Assembly (NCBI GenBank): GCA_947478315.1
Contig: CANJWF010000067.1
Location: 1-6,795 of the forward strand
Origin: Sphingobacteriaceae bacterium
Lineage (GTDB): Bacteria; Bacteroidota; Bacteroidia; Sphingobacteriales; Sphingobacteriaceae
Reading direction: 5' to 3'
Length of the DNA: 6,795 nt
Part shown: positions 5,052-6,795 of the stretch, one piece after another
Layout of the letters: each line of letters starts with the position of its first letter
Numbering within the stretch: position 1 is the stretch's first letter
Position numbers and translations under genes: made by a program
The notes under the pieces: generated by a model
Databases searched by the model: none
What the model saw: the letters and a program-made list of their open reading frames with translations, nothing else
Told to the model about the DNA's origin: nothing

Positions 5052-6701
5052 ATGTCTTCTATTCGTGTAACATTAGCTCAACTTAATTATACTGTTGGCG
5101 ATTTTGAAAAAAATACTAAGAAAATTATCGCTGCAATTGAACAAGCTAAACAACAGTGTTCTCATTTGGTTATATTTTCTGAACTCGCCATTTGTGGTTA
5201 TCCTCCTAAAGATTTATTGGAACTAGATGATTTTTTAATACGTTGCGAAGAGAGCCTTAAAATCGTGGCAAGGGCTTGTGATGGCATTGCTTGTATTGTT
5301 GGGGTACCCGTTAGAAATGATACCGAAAGGGGCAAGAGATTGTTTAATGCGGCTGTGTTTATTGATAATGGAAAAATTGTACAAGTGGTTAGTAAGTCTT
5401 TATTACCCACTTATGATGTTTTTGACGAATATCGTTATTTTGAACCTGCTCCTACTTCTCGTACTATTACCTTTCGCGGAAAAAAAATTGCTTTAACGGT
5501 TTGTGAAGATTTGTGGAACGTAGGACATCATGCTATTTATTCACGTAATCCGATGGATGATTTGATGAAGGAGCAGCCCGATTTGATGATTAATATAGCG
5601 GCATCTCCATTTTCTTATTTACAAGTGGAAGAGCGTAAATGTATTTTAAAAACGCAAGTTGAACGATATAAAATACCATTACTTTATGTGAATCAAGTAG
5701 GTGCCCAAACAGATTTGATTTTTGATGGGGGTAGTTTGGCGTTTGATAAATATGGAAATTTGATAGATGAATTGGTCTATTTCGAGGAGCAAGTTACCAC
5801 CATTGATTTAGATGATTTGATGGGAGCACACTCAACGTCTTGTTCTTTTATGGAAGCAACCGCTATTGCTCGCATTCATCAAGCCTTGGTGTTGGGCATT
5901 CGTGATTATTTTCGAAAGATGGATTTTAAGGAAGCGGTGTTGGGCTTGTCGGGAGGGATAGATTCTGCTGTCGTATGTGCATTAGCCTGTGAAGCCTTAG
6001 GTGCTAGTCAAGTTAATGCTATTTTGCTGCCGTCTCTCTATTCGAGTGAGCATTCTTTGGATGATGCGCGGCGTTTGGTTGATAATGTAGGATGTCGGAG
6101 TCAGGTTATTCCTATTGCTACAGTAACGGATGCTTTTGACGAGGTATTGAAAGAACAATTTAGGGATTTGCCGTTTGGTGTGGCAGAAGAAAATATACAA
6201 GCTCGCTCTAGAGCGGTTATTTTAATGGCGTTATCTAATAAATTTGGATGGGTATTGCTCAATACATCTAATAAGAGTGAAGCGGCAGTAGGCTATGGAA
6301 CTCTTTATGGTGATATGTGTGGAGGTATTTCGGTAATTGGTGATTTATACAAAACTCAAGTATATGAGTTGGCTTACCATCTCAATAGAGACCGAGCAAT
6401 TATTCCCCATCATACGCTTGTAAAGGCTCCTTCTGCGGAGTTGAGACCCCATCAAAAGGATTCAGACTCGTTGCCTGACTACGCTATTTTAGACGCTATT
6501 TTATTCGATTATATCGAGCATAAAATGTCTATCAATTCGATAGTGGCTAAAGGTTATGATTCGGATGTGGTTAAACGTGTGGTTAAAATGGTGAATGCCG
6601 CAGAGTATAAGCGATACCAAACTCCGCCCACGTTGCGTATATCTCCCAAAGCTTTTGGTGCGGGACGAAACATGCCCATAGTGGCTCGATTCGTGGAATA
6701 G
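5052..6701 (+). CDS. nadE: Glutamine-dependent NAD+ synthase
   Basis: This 549-residue cytoplasmic enzyme carries out the last step of NAD+ synthesis: ATP-dependent amidation of nicotinic acid adenine dinucleotide, using ammonia from glutamine. The N-terminal carbon-nitrogen hydrolase (nitrilase-type) domain has the catalytic triad E44 (FSELAICGYPP), K115 (KSLLPTYDVFDEYRYF) and C151 (VCEDLW), plus YVNQVG (212-217) and FDGGS (224-228). The C-terminal synthetase domain has the ATP pyrophosphatase motif SGGIDS (300-305), the ENIQARSR segment (380-387), NTSNKSE (404-410), YGDMCGG (419-425) and KAPSAELRPHQKDSDSLPDY (458-477). All expected motifs are present and nothing looks truncated; the length fits the compact glutamine-dependent form, not the longer mycobacterial type. 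The ATG gives the usual N-terminus (IRVTLAQLNYTVGDF). The upstream bases are T-rich with no Shine-Dalgarno. It follows the barrel gene by 81 bases and lies near gldB, a pairing I recall from other Bacteroidota, though here the two are divergent. Confidence 0.97.
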   Translation: MSSIRVTLAQLNYTVGDFEKNTKKIIAAIEQAKQQCSHLVIFSELAICGYPPKDLLELDDFLIRCEESLKIVARACDGIACIVGVPVRNDTERGKRLFNAAVFIDNGKIVQVVSKSLLPTYDVFDEYRYFEPAPTSRTITFRGKKIALTVCEDLWNVGHHAIYSRNPMDDLMKEQPDLMINIAASPFSYLQVEERKCILKTQVERYKIPLLYVNQVGAQTDLIFDGGSLAFDKYGNLIDELVYFEEQVTTIDLDDLMGAHSTSCSFMEATAIARIHQALVLGIRDYFRKMDFKEAVLGLSGGIDSAVVCALACEALGASQVNAILLPSLYSSEHSLDDARRLVDNVGCRSQVIPIATVTDAFDEVLKEQFRDLPFGVAEENIQARSRAVILMALSNKFGWVLLNTSNKSEAAVGYGTLYGDMCGGISVIGDLYKTQVYELAYHLNRDRAIIPHHTLVKAPSAELRPHQKDSDSLPDYAILDAILFDYIEHKMSINSIVAKGYDSDVVKRVVKMVNAAEYKRYQTPPTLRISPKAFGAGRNMPIVARFVE

Positions 6702-6773
6702 GTTTGATATAGAGAAAGTTAAAGGGATTATTTTTTCGCTTATCCTTTCTTTAAAAAACAAGTTTTTAACACC

Positions 6774-6795
6774 ATGCGAGTTTTTTCTACTCGAC
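6774..6795 (+). CDS. Possible start of a downstream plus-strand gene (cut by window edge)
   Basis: An ATG at 6774-6776 opens a frame MRVFSTR that runs to the window edge, 72 bases after nadE stops. The preceding bases are AT-rich with no Shine-Dalgarno, like the other genes here. Seven codons are too few to name anything. The 72-base gap holds an imperfect stem with a bulge (AAAGGGAT near 6720-6727 with ATCCTTT) and a short AAAAAC/GTTTTT inverted repeat, neither followed by a proper T-run. Some of the ATG-proximal bases also form a 5-bp stem, CGAGT (6777-6781) with ACTCG (6789-6793). Confidence 0.3.

Noticed and set aside
6501..6761. 86-codon minus-strand frame over the end of nadE
   Set aside because: It lies almost entirely opposite the conserved nadE C-terminus and is explained as an antisense shadow.

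Overview
The window is AT-rich and looks like a chromosomal segment of a Bacteroidota bacterium. Four things point there: a MurF-alanine racemase fusion protein (a gene arrangement typical of this phylum), a GldB-type gliding-motility lipoprotein, a small outer-membrane beta-barrel of the PorT-like kind, and promoter candidates of the Bacteroidota form TAnnTTTG with no Shine-Dalgarno sequences. I cannot place it below phylum level from the sequence alone.

Layout. Positions 1-53 hold what is probably the last few codons of a plus-strand gene, followed at once by a hairpin and T-run that reads as its terminator (59-104). A short non-coding stretch, with a second hairpin (154-181) and a doubtful 32-codon reading frame, separates it from the convergent murF-alr gene (294-2768, minus). 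gldB follows on the same strand upstream of murF-alr (2944-4011, minus). A 272-base divergent intergenic region (4012-4283) carries back-to-back promoter candidates. One reads leftward into gldB and one rightward into a beta-barrel gene (4284-4970). The glutamine-dependent NAD+ synthase gene nadE (5052-6701, plus) lies 81 bases after the barrel gene. A possible start of a further plus-strand gene is cut off by the right edge (6774 onward).

How the genes work together. murF-alr supplies two cell-wall steps: L-to-D alanine conversion, and addition of D-Ala-D-Ala to the UDP-MurNAc-tripeptide. gldB and the barrel gene are envelope genes; GldB is linked in known gliders to motility and to the type IX secretion machinery. 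nadE makes NAD+ and is a housekeeping gene. gldB and nadE are, as I recall, neighbours in many Bacteroidota. Here they are divergent and separated by the barrel gene, and no gldC is visible in the window.

I see no mobile element, CRISPR array, tRNA, rRNA or new multi-gene system. The points most worth a second look are the unresolved translation start of the barrel protein, a Ser in place of a normally conserved Asn in the MurF domain, the two hairpins at the left end, and a fragment resembling a dispersed palindromic repeat in the gldB/barrel intergenic region.
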